Part shown: positions 1 through 12,287 of the stretch, piece after piece | Position numbering within the stretch: the stretch's first letter is position 1 | Layout: each line of letters starts with the position of its first letter | DNA from: Galaxea fascicularis | Taxonomy: Eukaryota > Cnidaria > Anthozoa > Scleractinia > Euphylliidae | Reading direction: 5' to 3' | Length of the DNA: 64,000 nucleotides | Assembly: GCA_948470475.1 (NCBI GenBank) | Contig: OX419337.1 | Coordinates: 3,664,482-3,728,481 of the forward strand | Position numbers and translations under genes: made by a program | Notes under the pieces: generated by a model | Databases searched by the model: none | What the model saw: only the letters and a program-made list of their open reading frames with translations | Told to the model about the DNA's origin: nothing

Positions 1-94
1 AACATACTGAAATCAAAACTTTACATACTGCAAATAAGGCTGGGACAAAAAAATTGCTATTATTAGTTTATTTAAAAAAAAAATTGAAGCAAAC

Positions 95-226
95 CTTAGG
101 GCAGGCGGGACATTCATGTTCTTCACCAAAGCAGTTATTGAAATTGGAGAGATTGTCAATGATGCTTTTCAAAAACCTAAACTCTCCAAAGCATTCTCCC
201 ACTAGAATTCTGTAAGCATCCTTCAC
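95..226 (-). CDS. KDZ gene exon 4
   Basis: Acceptor CTGTTTGTAG, donor CCTAAG|GTTTGC, 132 bp (44 codons), phase 0 to 0. It starts VKDAYRILVGECFGEFRFLK and ends with a Cys pair, HECPACPK, a further putative metal-binding motif. Positions 1-94 are the start of the next intron. Confidence 0.7.
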
Positions 227-2338
227 CTACAAACAGGGAGCATCAATACAAGTTAATCTCAGGACAAATGACAGTAGAGAGAGATGAAATCAATAAAGAT
301 ACAAAACTATTTAGAGACACAGTCTCGTAGTGCAACATAGATAAAAAAGGCAGTATGCAATACCCTCTGTGAAGCCTTTATTTAAAAGGAATGGTAGAGA
401 AAACAAAAGAACATGCAAACAACAGAAACAATGTCTGGCTAGCCATTACAACAATTGGGTTGCAAATGAAATCCCAGGTTCTGAACAGGTGCATGCCTTC
501 AATAAAGGAATGAACTCTTCATTACTTAAACTAAAGATCATGATTGCTAATAAAAGTTAGGTGTATTTCATTGCAATGCCTGAGATAACCATGATGGGCA
601 AGTTTAGCCAGCCAGCTAAAATGTCATTATAATATTATGCTTTAAGAGTGATGGTGAAATGTCATAGGCTATTTGATGAAAGAACATAAACAAGAAACGT
701 AAAATATATTAAACACTTAACTTACATAAGCTTTAGAAAGAGATGGAGCCATCCACTGGAGTGCTTGATAAATGCTTTTTAGCGACACCCTGCACTCCAG
801 AAAGAGATAATGAAGGAGCATCATCAATCCTTGATCAAATGCAACTTGAGGCTGTTTGGGAGAGGATGGCCAAAAACCATTTCTAACCAGGGTGGCAGCT
901 TCAGACTCATGCTCACAAAACTTAACTTTTATTGCATACTGTCCTGCAAAAAGAAAGTGTATAAGGCTGTGTGGTAGCTATTTCTACTGTACATATTGGC
1001 TAATTCATCATGTAGGGCTATTCTAAAGAAGAAAGAGCACAAATATCAACATAAATAACAAAAAAAAGTGAACTATTTTGTAACAGTTGGGAGTAACCTT
1101 TTGGCAAAACAAATACAAACAAGATTAAGAAAGCAATTACAATTAATTTAACCAAGTAATATAGTGGTTTCAATAACTTTTTAAATAGCTGTCTAGGCCA
1201 ACCAAAGTAGGCAGTGATCTGAACAATTTTTTTAATCATCTGGGTGAAAATCTAGATAAAGTAGGCCGCAGTGAGAGGTAAATTCAGACAAAGTAGGTGC
1301 CGGTTTTCGCTGATTGCCAGCTTCTGATGAAATCCCAGGTAATAGTTTGATAATACCTAATGGAGCCAATAAACCTCTAGCACTGTGTGAGGAATTGCCA
1401 AACACATGTCCCAGTATCAGAACAGTTTTTTGCTCTTATATTTTAATGGAAAAATGTGAGAACACGTTAATACATAGGTGTGACCACTATTTACTTACCA
1501 GTTATACCAATTGCTGTAATTTCACGGATATATCCGTGATTGTTATTGTGAGGTGTCGTCCAAACGCATTCATTAAGTACATAAGGAAGGTATCTACCAT
1601 CCTGAATGAAAAAGGGGAAAAATGAAGAATAGGGAAAAATCACAAGCAACAGACACTTCCACACATGTACAATCGAGCTCAAGCTAGTTTCTATAGTATG
1701 CAAAAAACAAATAGTCACACCTAGTCTGAAGCAAATAATTCTCATTTAGCCTGTTCCAGTAAAGAAAAAAATCCTATGTAAGCTTACTTTTAATAATTAT
1801 GTCTTTATTCATGCGTTGTAAAGTAGTACAGTACACCAACCTTCCAAAATTCTGGATAGTGTAGGGATCTACCTCCAGCATGAACAGTTTCTATGTGCTC
1901 TTCACACAAAAACTGTCCAGGGCCACAGTGGAGGCATCTCCCAAAAGCATCCTTTCCACAAGAAGGAATGACACATTTCTGTCCTTCTTGCAACGCCTGC
2001 CGATATAGAAGGGCAGACACAAGTCCTTGCCTAATATCCACCCAGGAAGTAGCAAGTCTTGCCTTTCTCTCACGGTAGGCCTGTAGCTTCTTTTTCAAAC
2101 GAACTCTGCGAATTATAGGTTTCCTCTGGGTGGTTTCCTCAATCTCCTGAATATCGTCAGTATCGTCGCCAAAATTCTCTTCCACTTCCACATCACCTAA
2201 GCTATAACCCGAAGACGAGGCCTGTTGAACAGCACAACGAAGCGGAACACTTCGCTTTGATTTTTTAACTGCCTTACCTCCTTTAAACTGCACAACAGTT
2301 ACCCTCTTTTTAGCTCGGAAATCTCGTCGAGGAGGCAT
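95..2338 (-). CDS. KDZ-superfamily transposase (or domesticated derivative), 5' part; continues past left edge
   Basis: Four exons join in phase: 1841-2338, 1499-1601, 726-943 and 95-226, all with AG acceptors and GT donors. The start is the ATG at 2338 (MPPRRD), because the longer reading begins only at a TTG. Exon 1 has a basic, then acidic, low-complexity N-terminus followed by a Cys/His cluster (CVIPSC, RCLHCGPGQFLC, EEHIETVH, then SLHYPEFWK) like the CxC zinc-binding clusters of Kyakuja-Dileera-Zisupton transposases. Exon 3 carries the family block FCEHE, GFWPSSPKQPQVAF, LFLECRVSL; exon 4 ends with HECPACPK. The catalytic DDE part would lie left of the window. No stop or frameshift interrupts the 148 kb-scale reading seen here as about 299 codons, so this copy looks recently active or under constraint. 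Known: KDZ elements are DNA transposons. Inferred: whether this one is mobile or domesticated cannot be decided. Confidence 0.8.
726..943 (-). CDS. KDZ gene exon 3 (KDZ signature block)
   Basis: Acceptor TTTTTGCAG, donor GCTTAT|GTAAGT, 218 bp, phase 1 to 0. It encodes QYAIKVKFCEHESEAATLV, then GFWPSSPKQPQVAF and LFLECRVSL, the most diagnostic KDZ-like stretch in the gene. Confidence 0.8.
1499..1601 (-). CDS. KDZ gene exon 2
   Basis: Acceptor TTTCATTCAG at 1602, donor ACTG|GTAAGT at 1499, 103 bp, phase 0 to 1. It encodes DGRYLPYVLNECVWTTPH and then NNNHGYIREITAIGITG, continuing the segment after FWK in exon 1. Confidence 0.75.
1841..2338 (-). CDS. KDZ gene exon 1 (N-terminal Cys/His cluster)
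   Basis: 166 codons from ATG 2338, ending GGAAG|GTTGGT at 1841, phase 0. Reading through the donor gives only a short tail (VGVLYYFTTHE) before a stop, which supports splicing here. It contains a Lys/Arg-rich start, an acidic stretch and the zinc-cluster cysteines. Confidence 0.75.
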
Positions 2339-2723
2339 AATGGCGACGGAACAAAATTCTTTCACCAAGGGCTACCATTGACTTAGAAACCTGGCCTTTC
2401 CTTCTTTCCTGGTAGGTAAACAGGGCCTACTTCAACCGTTTGCATGCGGTAATTAGATGTTAATTGAATCCGCTTACATGCGGTAGATTACACGAGAATC
2501 GGGTGCCAATATGGGGGTAACTCCAAGCTGAAAATGGAGTCAGGTTACCATAAGTACATGTATGTACTTCAACTGGTTGGTTTTACGCTACGGTCTCTTG
2601 ATTCCATTTTCCTATCTAAAAAAGTAAACTACAGCACATGCATCGCAGCGGAAAACCTTTTACCAGTTTAGTTTCTGTTTGTTACGTTCCTGGATCACAA
2701 CTGTGAGCAACTCCTTTATCCGG

Positions 2724-2978
2724 TTAAATTGCACAAGCAATTTTGTTTGACTCAACAACTTCTGTTTGCGTAAGAGCTTCCAAAGATAAAACTTTCGTTT
2801 CCAATGCTAATTTAGAGGGTGACGGAACGTTTTTGTTTTGTTCAAACGTGGCGTGTTTCGAAGAGTGACTGTCTTGTAGTTGTACACGGTTTGTAGGTCT
2901 CTGGATCCTTGCGTGATTATTCAAATTCTCTACAGGCACGCAACACTGAGGCTCTGTGACAGACTGGAAGGCTGACAT
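2724..2978 (-). CDS. Possible small protein or upstream exon, unrecognised
   Basis: An ATG-initiated 84-codon reading on the KDZ gene's strand, 386 bp upstream of its start. It is rich in Gln, Asn and Ser with few hydrophobic stretches (MSAFQSVTEPQCCVPVENL onward), and I see no domain. It might be a first exon of the KDZ transcript or a chance reading. A short open frame in AT-rich DNA is weak evidence. Confidence 0.2.
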   Translation of the reverse strand: MSAFQSVTEPQCCVPVENLNNHARIQRPTNRVQLQDSHSSKHATFEQNKNVPSPSKLALETKVLSLEALTQTEVVESNKIACAI

Positions 2979-4205
2979 GTGGTTTTGCGGTTATGGCGAT
3001 AAAAAAATACTCATCCTGTGCCAACAGCAGTTGTCACGCATAGTTAATTGAAGTAACTCCAGAGTCATTACGGCCACATCTTTTCAGGCCTCATGTACAC
3101 GGCAACGTTTACGTATAGTTTTATTGGGTCCGTACGAATCCTACACTCGCCTACAAATTGTTATAATCCGACTTTACGAAAAGCTTTCGTACGCCTTTCC
3201 CCATGTTGGAAATTTGTTCGCTTTTGAAGAGAATGAATATAATGCTCTGACGCCAAAATACTAATTGCACAAATACTAGGTCAGAAAATGTCTACAACAG
3301 TACGCGATAGAGAAGAGACCTTGACTCATTTTTTTTTTTATACACTACTGGGACTTAATTTGCAGCTCACAGTATGAGCAGTACAGCACATGGTCGGAAG
3401 AGTCCTCAAGAAAAACGGCGCCTGCGAAAAAAAAACTAAAAAGCTCTTTACCCTTTGAACAATTGTTCAGAACTTACCACAACAACCACAAAATCCAAAA
3501 TTTTCTTGTTTTTTTTTCTTTAAGCCTGCGCCATCCTATTTCTGATTGGCTTAAAGCTTCGCGCTAAAATCACGTGTGTTAAAAACCGATCAAAGTTCAT
3601 TTTTACCACGTCTAAATAAAGCAAGAATAAAGCCAATAAAGCAAAAAGCCAATGGTGTTCTTTCAAAATTTAATTTAACAATACAGATATCACAGTACCA
3701 AACGCACTGAAGAAAACAAGACCGACCTGTATATCACACAAGGATAACCGATCATACAGTTTAAAAAAAGCAAAATGCCTAGAGTGGTCCAGACAAATCA
3801 TCTCATCAATGTAAACATGGGTAACAGTTCGACTGAGATCATTTGCCATTGCTTTTAAGAATCCGCCAAAATGATAATGGCCGAGCGTGTGAGGCTAACA
3901 GAATTAACTGGAAATAGCATAACCAGCAATAAAGATTCACTTTAATAGCGTGACGTAACACATCACATCGAGAAACCTGGCGCAAGTTTGCGTGACTAGG
4001 GAACAAAATTGCAAACTATTGCTTAGGACAAGGAATTGACCTGAAATGGAGTGATATATAATTAACGTGCCCGTAAATTAGCGCGAAGAAAAGAGTTCAT
4101 TTCTTTCAAAGTGTGCGTTACAAAACCTCCCCTCCACAAACCCACACGCGTCTCCGTCAGTGCAGTGGTAAAGGAATAGGGCGTTAGCAAACAGAGCTCT
4201 CACAA
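2979..4205. other. Intergenic, no gene seen
   Basis: Both strands have only short open frames. There are poly-A/T runs around 3330 and 3428, and short repeated words (gccaataaagc) near 3630-3650. Nothing else stands out. Confidence 0.5.
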
Positions 4206-4470
4206 AGGCCCTGGCAAACGAGGACACATTGTTGCGGACACATTGTTGCTCATGATATTTCTTGGGCGTGCAAACGTGTTTCCATGCTGCGCAAACGGGG
4301 AAACATTTGTTGCGAACACAAAATGTTTCTGAACAAAATAAAAAACATTTTTTGTTTTCCGGACACAAAATTTGTTTCCGCAACAAATGTTGCGTGCGCG
4401 GGCAAACGGGGAAATATTTGTGTCGGCAACAATGTGTCCCCAACCAATGTGTCCTTGTTTGCCAGGGCCT
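4206..4470. mobile_element. MITE with ~28-bp terminal inverted repeats and many TTGTTGC/CAACA words
   Basis: The left end aGGCCCTGGCAAACGAGGAC matches the reverse complement of the right end (GTCCTTGTTTGCCAGGGCCt) with one mismatch. Internally it is built of imperfectly repeated CAACAATGTGTCC / GGAAACATTTGTTGC words on both strands, so the whole 265 bp can fold back. Overlapping readings on both strands are by-products of this structure. No clear target-site duplication. Confidence 0.75.
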
Positions 4471-5683
4471 TAAGAAAACTGACTTCTCGTACCGTCATCT
4501 GTAGTTTCTCCTACGAGGGGCGGTGGCTGGATCGGCTTTAGCTTTTTCTCGATATTCTCTATAGTTTCAAGGCTGTTGGATCTACCGAGTGCCTGTGTCC
4601 TCAATTTTGATACCGGGCCTGGAATTGTTCCTATTATAAAAAGAAACAAAAAAGAACAAACAAAGGTTAAATGAAGTGATGGAAGAAAACAAAAGAAATT
4701 CAGCTTAGATTGATCTGGTTCGCTTCGTCAACAAAAGAACCAATTTTTTTCATTGGGGGACGGCTGAGCACACACCAATGAGTGCCTATAAAAGCATAGC
4801 ACAAGAAAAAAAATATGTACAGCAAAACGACGCTAGGAAAAGTCTTGCAATCTAGAGAAAGAAAATTTTGACAAAGTATATACAGCAAGAACCAAATTTT
4901 ACAGTAGAAAAAAATGTTTTCTCCAGCTTTCCTCAAGAGTTAACCCTTTAAACCTTAAGATCAAAATTTCAATTCTCTTTTGTTGCCCCTAAAGCTTTTC
5001 TATAGAAGTAGTGGGAGAAATTGTTAAAATTTCAAGCCAATTCATCTTGTGTTGTCCTGTTCTTAATTCTCATGATCACTCTGTTTGAAAAAGACTTGAT
5101 GTTACAATGAGAAATTTGATGCTGATCACTCCGTAGGGTCAAACAAAAATTGAAACTGGGGCGACTTCCTTTGATCGAGACAAAGAGAGAATTGGGAACT
5201 TTTAGATTTGTTACTGCGAGTATGAGATTGAGTGCACAACTTTTCACATGTAGTTTGCGTTCTTAAGATAATCAGTTGTCGCCACCAATATTGTGTCTAG
5301 AGACTTCCTCGTCTGCTAGTATCTTGTCACTGAGGAAGGAGCAACAGTTTTCATGTCATAGCCGCTGTCAAATGACAAAACACAAGGAAAGGGGTCTTTG
5401 CGTGAGCTTCTCTCGTGTTCAGTAACGAAGGAGACAACCCAGTCTACTCCTTCTTTCCTAGTATTTGGGTAATTTATGAACTTGGCAATTTATCCGGCAA
5501 TTCAACCATGTGTAATTAGCTTTGTTTATATGTATTCTCATTTGGAAGCATAACCCGCCTCGGCCAGCTTGAGCTACCTGCGGCTTGTGCAGAGCTGAAA
5601 ACCGTTGAATTATTTTAATAAAATAAATTAGTGTTGTTGTTGTTGCCTGTTTCCAACTGATAGTGCCTTGCAATCCCCTGCTA
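4471..5683. other. Intergenic, no gene seen
   Basis: AT-rich DNA with scattered short open frames and no splice-flanked coding stretch that I can support. Confidence 0.45.
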
Positions 5684-5772
5684 GCAGAGGTCTCTCATGG
5701 CGAGAAATAAACGGCGATCAGGAGCCCAACACTCCTGACGGCGATATATTTCTCACCGTGAGAGACCTCTGC
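5684..5772. repeat. 89-bp nested hairpin
   Basis: Two 26-bp arms (left GCAGAGGTCTCTCATGGCGA, right the complement with two mismatches) enclose a second inverted repeat, TCAGGAG...CTCCTGA. The whole forms one long stem with a short loop (cccaaca). It may be a foldback element or a transcribed hairpin. Confidence 0.8.
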
Positions 5773-5914
5773 CACCAGGGAAGCCTTGTATGGGCTGTCA
5801 CAATAAACAAGCGAGCAGACGACTCCAGGTCTTTACCTGAAGACAAATCTGATATGGTTATTGTAGCTCTATGAGTTTATGTAACCTTGTTGCGTTCCAT
5901 ACACCCATGTTACC

Positions 5915-6055
5915 AGTAACACTGTTGGCTAGTAAGAGCAATAGCCTGCCTCTCCACTGGGAACTAGACTCATTTTTATGCAAATTATGCGAAAAAAAAT
6001 TATATTGTATTGTCATCCAACATGGCCGCCTAGTAACGTAGGTGAAAACCAAGAA
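5915..6055. repeat. Dispersed repeat, copy A (second copy at 63.27-63.40 kb)
   Basis: It shares a diverged ~140-bp block with 63270-63400: the words CAATAG, CTCCACTGGGAACTAGACT, TTTTTATGCAAATT and CCAACATGGCCGCC occur in the same order and spacing. Confidence 0.7.
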
Positions 6056-6059
6056 CAGT

Positions 6060-9000
6060 CAAACTTATAGTTACTAACATATGAAGTTTCTTAACAAAAG
6101 TGAGGGAATTTCAACTTCCTCCTTCAAAAGAAACAAAACATTTCCCAGTCTCTTCAGGAAAGAGTTTCAGAATGCTTGCGTCTACTCTAGTATGTTTCTA
6201 TTTCAATGTGAAGGAGCCCTCTCAATTCGCAAGTTGGGATCCAACAATTCTGGCTACTTGAGCTGTTATACTCATGGGTAATAATTTGAAAACACGACAG
6301 TCAGATAAAAGTAATCATAACGGGAAAGAGACGTTGTCCTAAATAAGTAACCACTACATTCCACATGTACTCGAAGTTCAATTATCTTTCCTAATGGAAC
6401 GGTCAATCATTCTTATCTGAAGTTTGTTACTGGAGACACAGTCAAAACACTTCTTATCCTTAGTGCCATTAACGAGAAGCAACGCCTATTTTTACTTGTA
6501 CGTATTATACAAACATGACTATTTATTTTGGTTTCATGCGGCCGAGCCTTGGTTAAGTCGAGGAAATCTCATTGAAAAGGGGCACATTCAAATGGTTCAT
6601 GGACTAAGCCGGTAAAAGCAAAAATCACGATGCTATAGAAGGTGTAACTCAGGTGTCACTTTTGTCATAACAGACAAAATGGAAACAAACAACTGGAGTG
6701 AGTGCTACTTAAGCAGTCCTCCCAGTGCAGTAAAACGCGACTCTATTTAGTTTAGAGCTATGTCGAGCACAGTTCATGGGTGTCAATTAAATAGCAAGGA
6801 CCAAGTACAAAGTTATGACTTTTCTTCCGGTCTCATGCTCGAAAACAATATTCTAGGTTAAAGAAAAGTCTTAGCCAGTAGACCTCCTACTACGTTGCCG
6901 AAAACTTCATTGAATTTTCTAAACTAATTTGTCCCTCCCTTGTCCAAAGAACAGGCCGTTGGTAAGGCGAAACCCGCAAACATAGACCCGCAGGTGACCC
7001 ATCGTTAAAAAGCTCGCCCGGCATGACAGGTTCCACAGGAGCTCTCGCAATCGCACAAGACACACCTCAACTTTGGAAATTCAAAAAAATCTGACTTGTA
7101 CGATAAATACAAAACAAGAAGAATTTGATTTCGTCAGTCTTTATCGTACAAACTGGGACTGCCAAGGTGACTTTTCATCAGGAACTCATGATCGGATGGA
7201 GCTCCTAAGGACCCCGTGGCCACGCGCACAAAAATTACCCGCTTATTTTAATTTCTCCAAGCCAGCCCCCCACCCACTCGTACGCAGCCTTTGTGAATTG
7301 AAGCACGGAGTCTTGAGGCCGACATACTTGCGGACATGGCAAGCTCGTGAGATCAGAGCAAAGTGTGTCTTCCTATCATGACAGGAAACATGCTATGATT
7401 CACAGCATTAAGTGTAGTTTGAGCGAAAAAAAAGTTGGAGGCTTCATTTGAGTGCAGCACAAGTCATTTGTTTGAGCGAAGATGAAACCCAAACAGTTTT
7501 CTGGGTTCCGTGGCGACGGACACGCATGCGTATTAAAGAGTTGTCAGCGAGGACAAAAAGTTGACCTTACAATGACTTGCATATCAAATGCGTCTGTTCA
7601 AAAGTTTTCTTGGCGCGGTCGAAAGTTCCAAGAGCAGCATAGCTCTCCAAGATTAATTTAGGAAGTAATCACTTTAAAAATCATTAGTTTATTTAACTTC
7701 ATTTGAGGCCAGCTTTCGTCCGACCTCTGTTGTTTTAACCTTATAAATTTGAAAGCCAGCTTGTGGACCACTCAAATGGAAACTTCAATATTTCTGATTT
7801 AAATATTAATAGCCTAGGAGCTACTGGCGAGAAAAGAACAGTTTGTTACAACTGTTGAGTGAAATTTTGAAAAATAGTATTTTTTACGTATTTTTGTTAG
7901 TTTTAAACGTGTCTTCTTGAAAGAATGAGAGCATAAGTTTTTTTCTTCTACGAAAAGCGACGCGTTTTAACTGACAGATAATAATCGCTTTACTAATCAC
8001 CGGCATTCAGCCCTCACAATCGATTTCCGGCTTTGTCCCTGAAGGTATCTGTTACCGGTAAATTTAAGCTCAAAACACAAACGTAATCAGTCATCTCCCC
8101 GTGAAATTCCTATTCTATCTTTCATCTTTTCCTGTTCCTTTGATCACTGTTATTTTAGTACAGCGTCAAACATGCACGAACTTCCACTGCCCAAAGACAC
8201 AATTGTGAAGAGAAAAAGTGCAAAACGATAAGGCCAAATACAAACGCCAGGGTACTCCTTTCTAACTTTACAATGCGAAAATTGGATGCCAAAGCCGGCG
8301 CCAGCAGAGACCTACAGAGCTTTAACGTAAACGAACACAGACTTAAGTCACCACCTCGTAAGTATAGCATAACAAACTGCACCGCGGGAGACTGTTGCTC
8401 GAAAGCTTTCTTTTCATAAACACACTTCACGGTTTACTCCACAGATTCAAAGGAGAGCGATATTTTGTAAAGAGACGGTGTTTATTAGATAGCACCATTG
8501 AGAAGCGTCAATAAATTTCATTCAAGTAGACATACTCAGGACTTCCATGATTTGCAGACGCAACACTTAGACTGAATATTTTCTATCTACGGGAATTCGT
8601 TTGACACAGCAATCAACACGTTCAATGTTACATTCCCACCTTATGTCTTGCTAGTCACGACAAGCTACTAGTTCCGGTAAATGTTGAAAACGAAAACACT
8701 GTGAAAATTATATAATCGCATACGTGAGTGTATGCAATGTCACCTCTACCCAAAATTGCTACCGTTATCAAGTGGAACTGGCACACCCTAGTCAGCGATG
8801 ATTTGGACAGTACAACTACAACAGAAAGGCGCTGTGCCACTGAAGTGTTCTTTACATTTTAGAGTAAACCAAAACTCTTGATATATGATATATTAAACTA
8901 ATCATAATGCCAGTTTGGCCGAAAATCTAAACTCGAAAAGTAGGTCACCACTGAAAGCGAAAGATATCGAGGTAATATTCATTTTGAAATTTCAGCCAGT

Positions 9001-12000
9001 GTGCGACATTTGCGACCGATACTACCCAGGGCGGTAAACAGGGCCGAAGTTTACACGTCAGGCACAAAATAACACTGTTTGGTTAAATCAATTAAGTTGT
9101 AAACAAAAAAATCAAATCAGCAAGGGATGCGTTCAGTAAAACTTTCGCGATGATGCGAAAATCAAATCATAGATCGAGAATGCCATGCAGTCTGTCCAGA
9201 GCCGACCACGGCATTATTAATAATAGCTGCCCGCGAGCAAAACTAGCAAAGAAGTCGTAATGAACATGCTTCGATCAACTTACCGTGAAAAGGAGCATAA
9301 CCATATATGCTTAGCAGAAGACTACCTTGTCTTAAATCGCTGTTTTCATTCGAACCGTTTGAAGTGGACACCATCTCTTGCACACTCATTTTCCGTCAGT
9401 TCAACAGAAAGATGACATTCAATTCTGCCTCACGCAGTATGCGCTCTTGTCGATAGTAATCTATGGTGACCTTGCTGGGTTAAACTCGCATGGAATCACC
9501 TCAGCGTCGTTACCGCTGATTAAACAATGCTTTCTTTTGTTGACCTCGTCAAGCGCGAGTTGATCGGTCCCTCATGCGAACACGCAACCAGTCGAAATAT
9601 GACACCAAAACACTAATTCTGATCGACCTGTCAGTGCAGTGCTGTGTGACGTTAACATCACAGTCAAACAACCAAATGAGCACATTCTGCGGAAAATAGT
9701 CCATAATTCACTGCGTAATCTCCCTTAATCCCTTAAATTGTTTGTGGCAATTTCGCTTTTGTCAACTGCGGAACCAAATACTTTATACTATAATGAAGTA
9801 ATAGTGTAAGGCATAACTTTAGGACACTCAATACTGGCTTCTTCAACTCAGATGATTTAACTTGCCGGGGTTTCGGGAATTTGAAGCATGTACAGCTGCA
9901 TTAATACGGATTTGAGGACACAAAATCTCTGAAAGGCTTTCGCAATTCTTTCAAAATGTCCACAAAAGGAAGGCATATACCATGGTTTTGCAAGTGAGTA
10001 CATGTATTAAATATATCTGACAAAGCCGATTACCAGGATGGATGCGGACCTGCTTGACAGGGTGCGAAATACTCGTCGTATAATATGTAAACTCGTGTTA
10101 TTATCTGCAGCACTGTTTTGTAGGCTACTTCGTCCTAGCGTTTAAATGCTTTTGTTCATACACTCAACAACTCAGGGTCGATCAAAATTCAGAAAATAAA
10201 ACTCAAAGTAAAACGATGCCACTGTCAAGGGTCTACTGGGCAACTTTCGTTTTGTAGCGTCACGGGGTAACCTTCGAAACTTTTCCGAGCGTCATCTCAT
10301 CAAAAAGTCGGGTTTTGTTTTCGGGGTAACTTAAGGTTGCTGCACGAGTGTCGAAATTCGAAGAGAAAAAGCTTAAAATGACAGCTGGACACAACTGAAC
10401 CCAAAAGAATGATGTAAAAGAAGAAATATATCTACAAAAAAGATCAAACAATACAATTTTTTAATGTTACGAAAATTCTGCCAAAATCAGACGGAAATAA
10501 ATGATCGAACACTACATCCAGCTAGAAACAGTTGTGAACAGCTGGTATATTTCGACTATTGGACCGTCTGTTCATGAACTTGTGTTCAATTGCCTGATAC
10601 ACTTGAATTGAATGTTTCTTTCGATTTTTGTTCTCAGATCATGGATTAGCCAATCATTTACCTGCAATTTGTTATTCAATTACCAGCAACTATGATACCC
10701 ATAACTTTCATGAACTGATTAATAACAGTCCGCGTTTTATTGACAACATATGAAACACGTGGTTATCAGACAATAAAATGCAATTTTCGAGTGTAGAGAC
10801 TTCAGTGCAAACACATTTTAAACACAATTTCGTCATTCCTTTGGAAAATCTGTGCACATTGCAAGCAGATCTGGATAAATTAAGTTGGGAGGGCGCGCAA
10901 AAAGTAAACTGTTCGGAAGATGCAATAAATATGCCCTCAAACAGGTAAAAGGTAACCCGTGAACCTTACGTTGTTTAACATGTAGCTTTTGAGTAGAAAT
11001 TTTAATTTTGATCACGAGGCTTAAGGCGATTTGCGGAATCATGCACATTGACACCGCACGCATAAGGTGTGAAAGGCAAATCATCGCTTGCTACTGCAAG
11101 TCACTCCTGTATGCGAACCGGCTGGCGCGCGTAAATCCACGTCAGGTGGACGGCCTAGGTGATTTATGCTCCCCAGACTTCGCCTAAAAATGCAAGGCTT
11201 TGCTGTGGGCAATAGAAAACATCTACGTGTACCACTGAAAAAAATTTAACCAAGCATGCAGGAAACGCTAACGTTTGGGTCGCGCTCCAGGGAATGAGGC
11301 GATCACTTAAAACCGCCAGCACAGATGATCTGACCTCAAGCCGATATGTGCTCAGTTTTCTACGCAGCCGTTATTTGGCTCGTCATGCAAGTCTGGCGTT
11401 GCGTAACGATCCAAACGTTAAACAACAATGTCCATGACTTGGAACGTGGAAAATTGATTGAGAAAGAAGCAGCGCACTAATTAGGATCCTTAAAGTGACG
11501 CTCTTATCATAATGATTACTCTTGTAATCACTAGAGGGCAAAGTTACTGAACACTGATTGGCTACGACAGAGAACTTTTTTTTTCTTTATCAGGGACATT
11601 TTTGGAAAACAAGTGGGCATTTTTGGTAATCCATTGCCATATATTGTAATTCATTGAAGCAAACTTTGGCTTTGTTTGATTTTGTTTGATTTTGGTTGAG
11701 AATAAATCTCATTGAATCGATTGGAACTAGTTGAATTGCACAAAGCGGGCTTCCCCGAAATGAATAACCGCAAGCATAATTCCCTACATGTTTCCTCCTA
11801 AAACTAAGGATTAATCGAATCATCACCTGTGTTTTCAGAAGTTGCTGAAATTGCCGTCGTCGCTGCGCACTTAAGCAATTTTATGATTAATCCTTAATTT
11901 TACTCGGCCCCATGAAATTGCATATGCAAATATTCAACCATCCCCGACTCCACCACTCACCCCCTTCATGCTTTTATTGTCCTTGGTGGTTGCTTGATCG

Positions 12001-12008
12001 CTAGTAAT
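6060..12008. other. Long gene-poor stretch
   Basis: About 6 kb with no open frame over 102 codons and no protein-like translation that I can recognise on either strand. The longest reading (7073-7381, plus) has no recognisable motif. The stretch probably holds decayed repeats and regulatory DNA that cannot be read by eye. Confidence 0.4.
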
Positions 12009-12287
12009 CAGGCCTGGCCAGGGGTTTTGGGTATGCGGTATCCCGGGCCGTTTTAATTCAGGTATATGGTATTTTTTTGGTCAAAATTCGGGTATAAAGT
12101 ATTTAGTTTTTCCTGTATTTTAGGTATTCAGATTAAGATTTTACTTATTCATTTTCAGGTATTTAGTATCGTTTCAAAATAATTTTAGGTATTAAGTATC
12201 ATGATTTTCAGGTATATTGGTATCTTGGGGGGGGGGGGAGGGATAGCGGGTATATTGGTATCCCACTGCTTCCCCTGGCCGGGCCTG
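12009..12287. mobile_element. MITE with 6-bp target duplication and internal GGTAT repeats
   Basis: The ends CAGGCCTGGCCAGGGG and CCCCTGGCCGGGCCTG are inverted repeats, flanked on both sides by AGTAAT (12003-12008 and 12288-12293). The interior repeats an AGGTATTTAGTATC-like word about eight times and contains a run of 12 G. The CAG...CTG ends resemble hAT-type termini, although 6 bp is shorter than the usual 8-bp hAT duplication. Confidence 0.8.

Noticed and set aside
4078..4541. Overlapping Cys-rich frames on both strands
   Set aside because: They fall within the 4206-4470 MITE; the repeated Cys pattern comes from its CAACA/TTGTTG words.
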